Assembly (NCBI GenBank): GCA_025451145.1
Contig: JANWKX010000006.1
Coordinates: 1 to 10,173 of the forward strand
Direction: 5' to 3'
From: Vampirovibrionales bacterium
GTDB taxonomy: Bacteria; Cyanobacteriota; Vampirovibrionia; Vampirovibrionales; JAGQHJ01
DNA length: 10,173 nucleotides
Below are positions 1 to 5,517 of the stretch, piece by piece. Under the pieces are notes generated by a model. The model was given only the letters and a program-made list of their open reading frames with translations, did not search any database and was not told where the DNA came from. Position 1 is the first letter of the stretch; each line of letters begins with the position of its first letter. Position numbers and translations under genes: made by a program.

Positions 1-293
1 TAAAACGGTGCTTTAGCGTAGGCACTTTGCAATAAGCGAAAAAAACGATGCTGCTCTTTGGGAAACTCGTCCGAAAAGGCCCGATTACTAATCAAAGCAT
101 AAGCGGAATCCTTCTTGAGGCTAAAGGAGAACAGATGCTTTTGACCATTCAAGAGAATATTATTTCGATTAATCCAACCTTGTTTAATATATTGGACATC
201 ATCATGAATCACAAACAGATCGGCTGCGTGTAGCAACTGGAAATAGCTGATATAAGGAAAAAGGTAAGGCTGCATAATGGCCAAAGTTTTCAT
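1..293 (-). CDS. WbqC-like family protein, 3' end outside window (partial)
   Basis: An open frame runs on the minus strand from an ATG at 293-291 to the window edge, giving 97 codons without a stop. The N-terminus (MKTLAIMQPYLFPYISYFQL) and the following DDVQYIKQGWINRN at residues 31-44 are the signature of the WbqC-like family (Pfam WbqC), whose members are usually about 220-240 aa and lie in O-antigen, capsule and flagellin-glycosylation loci. The biochemical role of the family is not firmly established; a transferase modifying an amino sugar is a common guess. The ATG overlaps the TGA of the upstream aminotransferase gene in an ATGA (293-290), so the two are almost certainly co-translated and probably act on the same sugar. 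The overlapping plus-strand frame at 48-233 is a shadow. The family call is good; the function is open. Confidence 0.85.
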   Translation of the reverse strand, partial: MKTLAIMQPYLFPYISYFQLLHAADLFVIHDDVQYIKQGWINRNNILLNGQKHLFSFSLKKDSAYALISNRAFSDEFPKEQHRFFRLLQSAYAKAPF

Positions 294-1381
294 ATCATCA
301 CATGGGAGAGTGTATTCACAATAATATTGGAAACTTCCGAGACGATCTCATGTGGCAACGAGTCAAACAGCGGTAAGCAAAGAACACGCTTTGCAATATC
401 TTCGGTAATCGGAACCGGTTGATTGCCCACATAATCCAATTGAGACAGGGACGGATAAAAATAACGACGCGTATTAATATTATGTTTGACCAATTCCTGC
501 TTGACCTTAAGCAAATCTGCCTCCGAAGCGAAAAGAACCGGATAATACGCATAATTATATTCTGTCCCGGAACGTATCCGAGGGCGAGTAATCAGTCCCG
601 TAGGAAGCAATAATGAGTCATAGAGATCTGAAACAGCCTTACGGCCCTCGATAACGGCATTAACACGGGGTAAGTTACAAAGTCCCATAGCCGCATGCAG
701 TTCGCTGTTTTTGGCGTTAATTCCTAAACCGAAGAAGGCTTCAGGGCCATTGTGCCCAAAGTTCATCAGATAAGATATTTTATGGGCCAAGTCATCATTG
801 CGAGTCACAACCCCGCCACCTTCCACGGTATGAAACAGCTTGGTGGCATGAAAACTTAAGGTCGAAATATCGCCGTAATGGGTAATAGGCTGTGATTGGT
901 ACGTAACGCCAAAGCAATGGGCGGCATCATAAATCACGGCAAGCCCATGGCTCCTGGCAATCTGTTCAATCCGCTCCACATCACATGGATTTCCATAGAC
1001 ATGGGTCGCTAAAATGGCTTGGGTTTTGTTGGTTATGGCAGCTTCAAGTTTATCGGGATCGATGGTCAGGGTTTCGGGATCAATATCAACAAAGACCGGC
1101 TTACAGTGCTCCCAAGCAATACTGGCAGTTGTCGCAACATAGGAAAAAGGAGTCGTTAATATTTCTCCGGATAAATCCAGTGCTCGAATCGCTAGTTGCA
1201 GGGCAACAGTTCCGTTTGAGACATAATAAAAATGATTTGCCTGTAGATAAGCTTTTAGCTTTTCTTCTAATTCATTGACCAAACACCCATGATTGGTAAA
1301 ATGGTTACGCTCCCAGATTCCCTGGAGATATTGGATATATTCTTCAAGCGGCGGAACGGTTGATTTGGTTACGTTAATCAT
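290..1381 (-). CDS. DegT/DnrJ/EryC1/StrS sugar aminotransferase, VioA-like
   Basis: This 363-aa PLP-dependent aminotransferase has the family's usual length. Visible signatures are SNGTVALQLAIRAL (55-68), TTPFSYVATT (76-85), DAAHCFG (152-158, with the Asp that contacts the PLP pyridine nitrogen) and SFHATKLFHTVEGGGVVT (176-193), in which K181 is the expected Schiff-base lysine. The N-terminus (MINVTKSTVPPLEEYIQYLQ) and the whole first half recall VioA, which transfers an amino group from glutamate to dTDP-4-keto-6-deoxyglucose to give dTDP-viosamine; a related 4-amino-4,6-dideoxyhexose product is equally possible. I chose ATG 1381 because GGAG lies 6 nt upstream (1391-1388); an in-frame ATG at 1396 and TTG at 1399 have no such site. 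It overlaps the downstream WbqC-like gene by 4 nt. Family is certain; substrate is inferred. Confidence 0.92.
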   Translation of the reverse strand: MINVTKSTVPPLEEYIQYLQGIWERNHFTNHGCLVNELEEKLKAYLQANHFYYVSNGTVALQLAIRALDLSGEILTTPFSYVATTASIAWEHCKPVFVDIDPETLTIDPDKLEAAITNKTQAILATHVYGNPCDVERIEQIARSHGLAVIYDAAHCFGVTYQSQPITHYGDISTLSFHATKLFHTVEGGGVVTRNDDLAHKISYLMNFGHNGPEAFFGLGINAKNSELHAAMGLCNLPRVNAVIEGRKAVSDLYDSLLLPTGLITRPRIRSGTEYNYAYYPVLFASEADLLKVKQELVKHNINTRRYFYPSLSQLDYVGNQPVPITEDIAKRVLCLPLFDSLPHEIVSEVSNIIVNTLSHVMI

Positions 1382-1387
1382 TCTACT

Positions 1388-1391
1388 CTCC
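1388..1391 (-). promoter_or_regulatory. Shine-Dalgarno GGAG deciding the aminotransferase start
   Basis: On the minus strand GGAG is followed by six bases (AGTAGA) and then the ATG at 1381. This fixes the start at MINVTKS and rejects the two in-frame candidates 15 and 18 nt upstream. Confidence 0.7.
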
Positions 1392-1432
1392 ACCATCAAA
1401 CCTCTAGCTAACCACCCTCTAAATGATTTTAT

Positions 1433-1441
1433 ATCTTATCA
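1433..1441 (-). promoter_or_regulatory. candidate extended -10 promoter for the aminotransferase/WbqC operon
   Basis: The minus strand reads TGATAAGAT, an extended -10 form (TGn plus TAAGAT), about 50 nt upstream of the aminotransferase ATG in an AT-rich stretch. The TTGATA further upstream is 20 nt away, too far for a good -35, so only the extended -10 supports the call. Confidence 0.3.
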
Positions 1442-1647
1442 CATGGATTCCCTTCTTTTATCAAAACCGCTCTCTGCAACAAATAAAATCCTTCATCCAA
1501 ATGACTTTACCGTTTTAGCTTCTACCCGACTGTTTTAAGGGGTATCACCAGGATCAGGATATTACCGTATGGCGCATCGTAATGGATCAAACGGATGATA
1601 TTATCTGACTACCCAGCAAGCTATGATTAAATTAAGCGCCGAAATAC
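1442..1647. other. divergent intergenic region, possibly with gene remnants
   Basis: This is the spacer between the divergent aminotransferase and methyltransferase genes. I see no RNA gene, terminator or clear plus-strand promoter. Two short plus-strand open stretches are joined by a frame change near 1605: 29 codons at 1519-1605 (reading ...ITVWRIVMDQTDDII then TGA) and 25 codons at 1605-1679 (reading LTTQQAMIKLSAEIQEIVAW...). Their composition looks protein-like, but they have no good start, and the second overlaps the methyltransferase start. They could be the decayed tail of a lost gene or chance. Confidence 0.3.
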
Positions 1648-1652
1648 AGGAG
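1648..1652 (+). promoter_or_regulatory. Shine-Dalgarno AGGAG of the methyltransferase gene
   Basis: AGGAG lies 8 nt before the ATG at 1661 and supports that start. Confidence 0.7.
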
Positions 1653-1660
1653 ATTGTGGC

Positions 1661-2455
1661 ATGGTCCCATCGAAGCTATTAAACGATACTTCAATACAGG
1701 CAACCGAGACATTACACTGTCCGGTTTGTAAAAGCCGTGTGGATGGCTATTTACCGCTCCCCGCATTTTTCCTGGAAGAGCAAAAACGGCATGGGTATAT
1801 TCACGATGTCACGCAAGGAGAGACTCTTAATCTGGATGCTTATTTATGCCCTCAATGTGAAGCTTCCGATCGGGACAGGTTGTGTGCGCTTTTTCTTCAG
1901 TCTTATTTTCAAAAAGCCCAATTTCAAGTCGCACCTGAGCGGTCCTGCTTTTTTGTGGATTTTTCACCGGCCAAAGCCTTAAGCGCCTTTCTGAGAACAT
2001 TTTCGTTTCTAAACTACCGAACGGCGGATTTATATCGTCGTGATGTCGATGATCAGGTTGATTTAATGAATATTCAGGCTTATGGATCACACTCCGTGGA
2101 TATGTTTATTTGTTCGCATGTCCTGGAGCATCTACCAGATGATCAAAAAGGGGTAAGCGAACTCTATCGCATCTTAAAACCCGGTGGCATCGGGCTTTTT
2201 CTGGCTCCGATTCTGTTAAACCTGCAAGAAACCTATGAAGATTCTGCCATCACCTCAGAGGCCGATCGGTGGAAACATTTTGGCCAAGGCGATCATTACC
2301 GGATCTATTCCAAAACAGGCTTTATTGAAACAATTCAATCAGGCGGATTTCAACTAGAATGCTACGGGCCGGAACACTTTGGTCTTCCCTTGCTTCAAGC
2401 CAGCGGCATTGCTGAAAAATCCGCGCTTTACGTCGCCACCAAACCTGTTCAGTAA
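1661..2455 (+). CDS. class I SAM-dependent methyltransferase with N-terminal CxxC/CxxC motif
   Basis: This 264-aa protein is a probable SAM-dependent methyltransferase. Residues 20-23 (CPVC) and 63-66 (CPQC) form a likely zinc knuckle ahead of the catalytic domain. The core has HVLEHLPDD (153-161), then ELYRILKPGG (167-176), typical of motif II and III regions in Methyltransf_11-type enzymes, and later FGQGDHYRIYS. Motif I is atypical: around 96-107 it reads CFFVDFSPAKAL rather than a glycine-rich GxGxG loop, as in some sugar-locus methyltransferases whose SAM loop is built differently. No signal peptide or membrane segment is seen, so it should be cytoplasmic. It starts after a good Shine-Dalgarno and lies 86 nt upstream of the glycosyltransferase pair in the same orientation. 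A role in methylating the sugar or the growing glycan is inferred from context; the substrate is unknown. Confidence 0.85.
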   Translation: MVPSKLLNDTSIQATETLHCPVCKSRVDGYLPLPAFFLEEQKRHGYIHDVTQGETLNLDAYLCPQCEASDRDRLCALFLQSYFQKAQFQVAPERSCFFVDFSPAKALSAFLRTFSFLNYRTADLYRRDVDDQVDLMNIQAYGSHSVDMFICSHVLEHLPDDQKGVSELYRILKPGGIGLFLAPILLNLQETYEDSAITSEADRWKHFGQGDHYRIYSKTGFIETIQSGGFQLECYGPEHFGLPLLQASGIAEKSALYVATKPVQ

Positions 2456-2541
2456 TCTAACGGTTGGAGGGTCATTCGGATGGCTCACCCTTGAAAAGAT
2501 TGATATCATAGTCATAAATCGAAAGAGTTGGAACGCCATAG

Positions 2542-3651
2542 ATGCCACGAGTCAGTATTATAGCCCCGGCCTATAAGCATGAAAAATATGTGGCTGAAGC
2601 CGTCCAGAGTGTGCTTGATCAGAGTTACTCGGATTTTGAATTCTTTGTGGTCGATGATGGTTCTCCCGATAAAACTTTTGAAATTATGAGCCGCTTCTCG
2701 GATCCAAGATTTCACGCCTCGGCATTCGAAAAAAACATCGGCCCTGTGTTTGCCACAGAAAAAGCCCTTTCCCAAACCACCGGAGAGTATATCGCGAATC
2801 TGGCGACAGATGATGCGTTTTACCCTCATAAGATTGAAGCACAGGTTGCCTATCTTGACGCCCATCCGGAAGTGGGAGCCGTTTTTAGTAACGCGACCAT
2901 TATGGATGATGATGGTCAAGAATACCCAGATAAGAATCATTTTTATTGCAACATCTTCAATCAGCCCAACCGTTCACGTTACGAATGGCTAAACCACTTT
3001 TTCTATCATGGCAATTGCCTCTGCCATTCCAGCATGCTTATCCGCCGATCCTGTAAGGAAAAGGTAGGGCCTTATGACCGCCGATTATTCCAGCTTTGCG
3101 ATTTTGAATATTGGATCCGGGTTTGTCTTCAAGCTGAAATTCATATCATCCCGGAGCCATTGCTCAAATTTAGAATCCTGGCCAATAGCGGCAACTCCAG
3201 CGCGCCGACAACCCAAGCCACCATCCGTCACCGATGGGAAATGAAGCATATCCTCAGGCATTACCTCAATTTAAAACCTTTCGAAACCTTTCTCCGGGTT
3301 TTCCCCGATGCCCGAAAATATGGCGAGGACATCCCGGACCATTTGATTCCCTTTGTCTTTGCAAAAGTCTGCCTGGAGACCCAGGAGCCCTCTCATATCA
3401 GCTTTGCCCTGGACTTGCTCTATGAGCTCCTGGCGGATCGGCAACTTGCCTCAGAAATCGAAGGGCGTTTCGGGTTTACCAATAAGGAATTTATTGCCTT
3501 AACCGGAACCGATAACGAGGCGCTGTGGAAGCGAGTGGCGTTTCGGCAAGGCATTATTGACGATTTGTTCACAGCCCCGCTTTGGAAAGCGCCCCTCAAG
3601 TACCTGGTTCAAAAGCGAGACTACGACAAACGCTATAAACGGAAATCCTAG
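2542..3651 (+). CDS. GT-A glycosyltransferase, family 2 type (copy 1 of a tandem pair)
   Basis: This 369-aa protein begins directly with the GT2 Rossmann-like start (VSIIAPAYKHEKYVAEAVQS), followed by FFVVDDGSPD (34-43, nucleotide-binding aspartates 38-39) and a metal-binding ATDD at 88-91. A candidate catalytic-base region, LCDFEYWIR, is at 185-193. Between them is an uncommon cysteine/histidine-rich signature, WLNHFFYHGNCLCHSS (149-164). A C-terminal region of about 130 residues after the GT-A core is helical in appearance and is shared with the next gene. There are no membrane segments, so it acts in the cytoplasm, transferring a nucleotide-sugar to an unknown acceptor. The ribosome site is weak (GGAA about 8 nt before the ATG). 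The stop is separated from the next ATG by one base. Family certain; donor and acceptor not predictable. Confidence 0.92.
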   Translation: MPRVSIIAPAYKHEKYVAEAVQSVLDQSYSDFEFFVVDDGSPDKTFEIMSRFSDPRFHASAFEKNIGPVFATEKALSQTTGEYIANLATDDAFYPHKIEAQVAYLDAHPEVGAVFSNATIMDDDGQEYPDKNHFYCNIFNQPNRSRYEWLNHFFYHGNCLCHSSMLIRRSCKEKVGPYDRRLFQLCDFEYWIRVCLQAEIHIIPEPLLKFRILANSGNSSAPTTQATIRHRWEMKHILRHYLNLKPFETFLRVFPDARKYGEDIPDHLIPFVFAKVCLETQEPSHISFALDLLYELLADRQLASEIEGRFGFTNKEFIALTGTDNEALWKRVAFRQGIIDDLFTAPLWKAPLKYLVQKRDYDKRYKRKS

Positions 3652-3652
3652 C

Positions 3653-4672
3653 ATGAAGCCTGTTGTTAGTGTCGTTATGGCAGCCTATAACCATGAGCCC
3701 TTTATTGAATACGCCATCCAGAGCGTCCTGAATCAGACATTATCCGATTTCGAGCTGATTATCGTGGATGATGCCTCGAGGGATCAGACCGTGGCCAAAA
3801 TTCGGACCTTTGAGGATCCACGTATCCGCTTCATCGGGTTCGAGCAAAACCAGGGGCAGTTTGTCGCCACGAATCACGGCATTTCATTGGCCCAAGGGCA
3901 GTATATCGCGATTCTCAATTCGGATGATGCCTTTTTACCTGAAAAACTGGAAGCCCAAGTGGCCTTTCTGGAAAAGCACTCCGCAGTAGGGGCTGTTTTC
4001 TCGGATGTGCAGGTTATTAATGAAACCGGACAGGATTTTACCAATACAGAGCACTTTTATTACCATATTTTCCATCATCAACCGAACCGTTCTCGCTTTG
4101 AATGGCTGAACCACTTTTTTTATAAAGGCAATTGCCTTTGCCATCCCAGCGTTTTAGTCCGAAAAGCCTGTCATGATAAGCTCGGCCTGTATGATACCCG
4201 GTTCTGCAAACTGGCCGATATGCAGTTCTGGGTACGTCTATGCTTGGCTTACGACATGCATATTCTCCCGGAAACCTTAACGCAGTTCCGGGTCCTCCCC
4301 CATGAAGCCAACGCCAGTGGCAACCGACCTGAGAATGAGGTCATTGGCGCCTGGGAACATTACCGATTGCTGGAACAATATTTAGCCATTCAAGACTTAG
4401 AGACCTATCACCAGGTTTTCCCGGAAGCGCCGATGCCGCCATCTGCTGCCTTAATTTCGGGGTTTATTGCCCTTGAGGCCCTAAAAATGAAAAAGCGCTA
4501 TGCCCATCAGCGTTTTGCCATCCAAACGTTATTTAAAACTTTTGAAGATCCCAAAATCGCCCACCAGCTCGAAGAAGCCACCGGGTTTACGGATGAGGAT
4601 CTGCGCAAAGCCATCGTTGAATCCGATATTTTTAATATCCGAGAACTCAAAACCCAACAATCACTTCTGTAA
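3653..4672 (+). CDS. GT-A glycosyltransferase, family 2 type (copy 2 of a tandem pair)
   Basis: This 339-aa protein is a clear paralogue of the preceding gene and is collinear with it over its length. It has VVSVVMAAYNHEPFIEYAIQS at the start, LIIVDDASRD (35-44), a more canonical metal site NSDD (89-92) and LADMQFWVR at 187-195. The signature WLNHFFYKGNCLCHPS (151-166) is almost identical to copy 1, and both end in a matching helical region with GFT(N/D). The frame is open upstream to 3557, but that 32-codon extension lies inside copy 1, has no GT2 homology, and copy 1 starts at the same domain boundary, so ATG 3653, one base after the copy 1 stop, is the start. Tight spacing implies translational coupling. 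The pair probably adds successive or alternative sugars to one glycan; specificity is unknown. Confidence 0.92.
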   Translation: MKPVVSVVMAAYNHEPFIEYAIQSVLNQTLSDFELIIVDDASRDQTVAKIRTFEDPRIRFIGFEQNQGQFVATNHGISLAQGQYIAILNSDDAFLPEKLEAQVAFLEKHSAVGAVFSDVQVINETGQDFTNTEHFYYHIFHHQPNRSRFEWLNHFFYKGNCLCHPSVLVRKACHDKLGLYDTRFCKLADMQFWVRLCLAYDMHILPETLTQFRVLPHEANASGNRPENEVIGAWEHYRLLEQYLAIQDLETYHQVFPEAPMPPSAALISGFIALEALKMKKRYAHQRFAIQTLFKTFEDPKIAHQLEEATGFTDEDLRKAIVESDIFNIRELKTQQSLL

Positions 4673-4739
4673 TTTGAATCCCCATAGGTTTGTAGCACGC
4701 TGTATGAGGCTTTCTCTGGGAGCACTATAATAAAATGTA

Positions 4740-4767
4740 TTGACAAATTTTGTAATGACATTATAAT
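4740..4767 (+). promoter_or_regulatory. near-consensus sigma-70-type promoter of the toxin-antitoxin-like module
   Basis: A perfect -35 TTGACA (4740-4745) and perfect -10 TATAAT (4762-4767) are separated by 16 bp. The expected transcript start, about 7 nt after the -10, falls at 4774, which is the A of the first gene's ATG. The message for the first gene is therefore likely to be leaderless. It also separates the module from the glycosyltransferase transcript, which has no obvious terminator. Confidence 0.8.
4750..4766. promoter_or_regulatory. palindromic candidate operator over the -10 region
   Basis: TTGTAATGACATTATAA is a 17-bp palindrome centred on 4758 with one mismatched base pair apart from the centre. 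It covers the spacer and most of the -10 box, so a protein bound there would block polymerase. An antitoxin with a ribbon-helix-helix fold is the natural candidate ligand (autorepression), by analogy with known toxin-antitoxin operons. Confidence 0.55.
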
Positions 4768-4773
4768 AAAAAT

Positions 4774-5046
4774 ATGGGCACATCAATTCAATTTAAATTT
4801 GTCCGAGAAAAAGATGGCCGAACCCACTGTCAAGCCGTGCATGGCGTTAATGCAACAATGGTTAAAGAAGCATTCACCAATTTCACTCTTCAAGGAGATG
4901 CTAAGCTTGGCCGACTTTATCGAGTCGGTAAAACCAGCCTCAATGAAGTTATTTTGATAATTTTTGAGTGGATCGAACCCAGCCAGAAAGTTCTCATTAT
5001 CACTGCCTATGATTGGGCAAACGAAAAGGAGGAACCGACATGGTAA
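4774..5046 (+). CDS. small BrnT/DUF4258-like protein, putative toxin
   Basis: This 90-aa protein is the first gene of a two-gene module. After a short N-terminus it has RTHCQAVHGVNATMVKEAF (16-34, a histidine/helix segment) and then GRLYRVGKT (46-54) and VILIIFEWIEPSQKVLIITA (59-78), a strand-strand layout like the small RelE-superfamily folds of BrnT and DUF4258 toxins. The match is of shape and position, not of a diagnostic motif, so the family is tentative. There is no Shine-Dalgarno: the ATG is 6 nt after the -10 box and is expected to be the transcript's first codon. Its stop lies inside the next gene (7-nt overlap, ATGGTAA). If it is a toxin, RNase or ribosome-dependent activity would be expected, but no catalytic residues can be named with confidence. 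Confidence 0.6.
   Translation: MGTSIQFKFVREKDGRTHCQAVHGVNATMVKEAFTNFTLQGDAKLGRLYRVGKTSLNEVILIIFEWIEPSQKVLIITAYDWANEKEEPTW
5024..5032 (+). promoter_or_regulatory. strong Shine-Dalgarno for the putative antitoxin gene
   Basis: AAAAGGAGG lies inside the 3' end of the first gene, 7 nt before the ATG at 5040. It chooses this start over the in-frame ATG at 5013, which has no such site. It should give the second protein much higher translation than the first. Confidence 0.85.
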
Positions 5047-5309
5047 TCAAGGACCCTAAAAATAAAGATTTTACTCAAATGAGCAGAGAGGAACTTATAG
5101 CAATCGCTGAGCATTACGATCGCTATGCCGAAAAGCGTAAAACGGAGACTATCAGCATGAGGGTTACACCTCGAATGAAGCGCGAGATCAAGGCCGCTGC
5201 AGAAAAAAACGGTTACTCTAAATATCAAAAATGGGTTCAGGATGTCATCTTCAAGGCAGTTGAACAAACATTTCCTGAACAATATTCCGATTCAGGCGAT
5301 GATTTTTAA
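5040..5309 (+). CDS. ribbon-helix-helix-like protein, putative antitoxin
   Basis: This 89-aa protein follows the putative toxin with a 7-nt overlap. Residues 36-43 (ETISMRVT) look like the DNA-binding beta strand of a ribbon-helix-helix (CopG/MetJ/Arc) protein, followed by two helices (RMKREIKAAAEKNG at 45-58 and SKYQKWVQDVIFKAVEQ at 60-76). The N-terminal helix (MSREELIAIAEHYDRYAEK) precedes the DNA-binding part, whereas in classic antitoxins the toxin-binding part often follows; in CopG-like partners of BrnT the DNA-binding region is C-terminal, which agrees with this layout. The acidic C-terminus (YSDSGDDF) may be flexible. It probably neutralises the 90-aa protein and represses the module through the palindrome at the promoter; both roles are inferred from arrangement. 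Confidence 0.65.
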   Translation: MVIKDPKNKDFTQMSREELIAIAEHYDRYAEKRKTETISMRVTPRMKREIKAAAEKNGYSKYQKWVQDVIFKAVEQTFPEQYSDSGDDF

Positions 5310-5310
5310 G

Positions 5311-5351
5311 AGCCAAGGCGCATTATCAACTCAGCCCCTAAAAACTTGGCT
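5311..5351. repeat. inverted repeat between the convergent antitoxin and tRNA genes
   Basis: AGCCAAG (5311-5317) is complementary to CTTGGCT (5345-5351) with a 27-nt loop, right after the antitoxin stop. It sits where a bidirectional terminator is expected, and the minus-strand reading has TTAAAAATC after the hairpin, but the loop is long and the U-tract is poor. Terminator function is a weak guess. Confidence 0.3.
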
Positions 5352-5393
5352 TTAAGCTACCGACTATCTATAAATATGAAATCTAAAAAGAAG

Positions 5394-5465
5394 CTGGGGC
5401 GAAAGGATTCGAACCTCTGAATGCCTGGACCAAAACCAGGTGCCTTACCGCTTGGCGACGCCCCA
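5394..5465 (-). tRNA. tRNA-Gln (anticodon TTG)
   Basis: The minus strand folds as a full cloverleaf: acceptor TGGGGCG/CGCCCCA (7 bp), D arm with GCCAAGCGGTAAGGC, anticodon stem CCTGG/CCAGG with loop TTTTGGT (anticodon TTG at loop positions 3-5, reading CAA), and T arm AGAGG-TTCGAAT-CCTTT with one G-T pair. The discriminator base is G. CCA is not encoded (CTT follows), so the end is added after transcription. The acceptor, D-arm and anticodon-stem sequences match the well-known bacterial tRNA-Gln pattern. It is co-directional with the dcw genes, and its 3' end points towards the toxin-antitoxin-like module and glycan locus. Confidence 0.96.
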
Positions 5466-5487
5466 TTATTAAACTCCTGAGGCTAAA

Positions 5488-5517
5488 ATTCTAGCTTGCC
5501 CTAATCCTAAATGTCAA
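5488..5517 (-). promoter_or_regulatory. sigma-70-type promoter for tRNA-Gln, overlapping the murG stop
   Basis: On the minus strand TTGACA (5517-5512) is followed 18 bp later by TAGAAT (5493-5488), giving a start near 5481, about 16 nt upstream of the tRNA 5' end. The -35 box contains the murG stop codon (TGA 5516-5514), so the tRNA has its own promoter although it lies just behind murG. Confidence 0.7.

Larger units (their letters stand above)
4726..4771 (+). repeat. short imperfect direct repeats in the module promoter
   Basis: TATAATAAAA occurs exactly at 4726-4735 and again at 4762-4771. TGTATTGACA (4736-4745) is repeated with one mismatch as TGTAATGACA (4751-4760), start to start 15 bp. 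The repeats may be extra half-sites for the regulator, or a product of AT-rich composition. Confidence 0.5.

Noticed and set aside
985..1278. 97-codon plus-strand open frame inside the aminotransferase gene
   Set aside because: Antisense to conserved PLP-enzyme motifs with low-complexity, non-protein-like content; a shadow frame.
2468..2491. AGGGT/ACCCT hairpin after the methyltransferase gene
   Set aside because: Only a 5-bp stem with a 14-nt loop and no U-tract; not a credible terminator.
3557..3652. 32-codon N-terminal extension of the second glycosyltransferase
   Set aside because: It overlaps the coding end of copy 1, and the GT-A domain starts right at ATG 3653, as in copy 1.
5013..5039. 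Nine-residue N-terminal extension of the putative antitoxin
   Set aside because: The strong AAAAGGAGG is placed for ATG 5040 and lies downstream of the alternative start.
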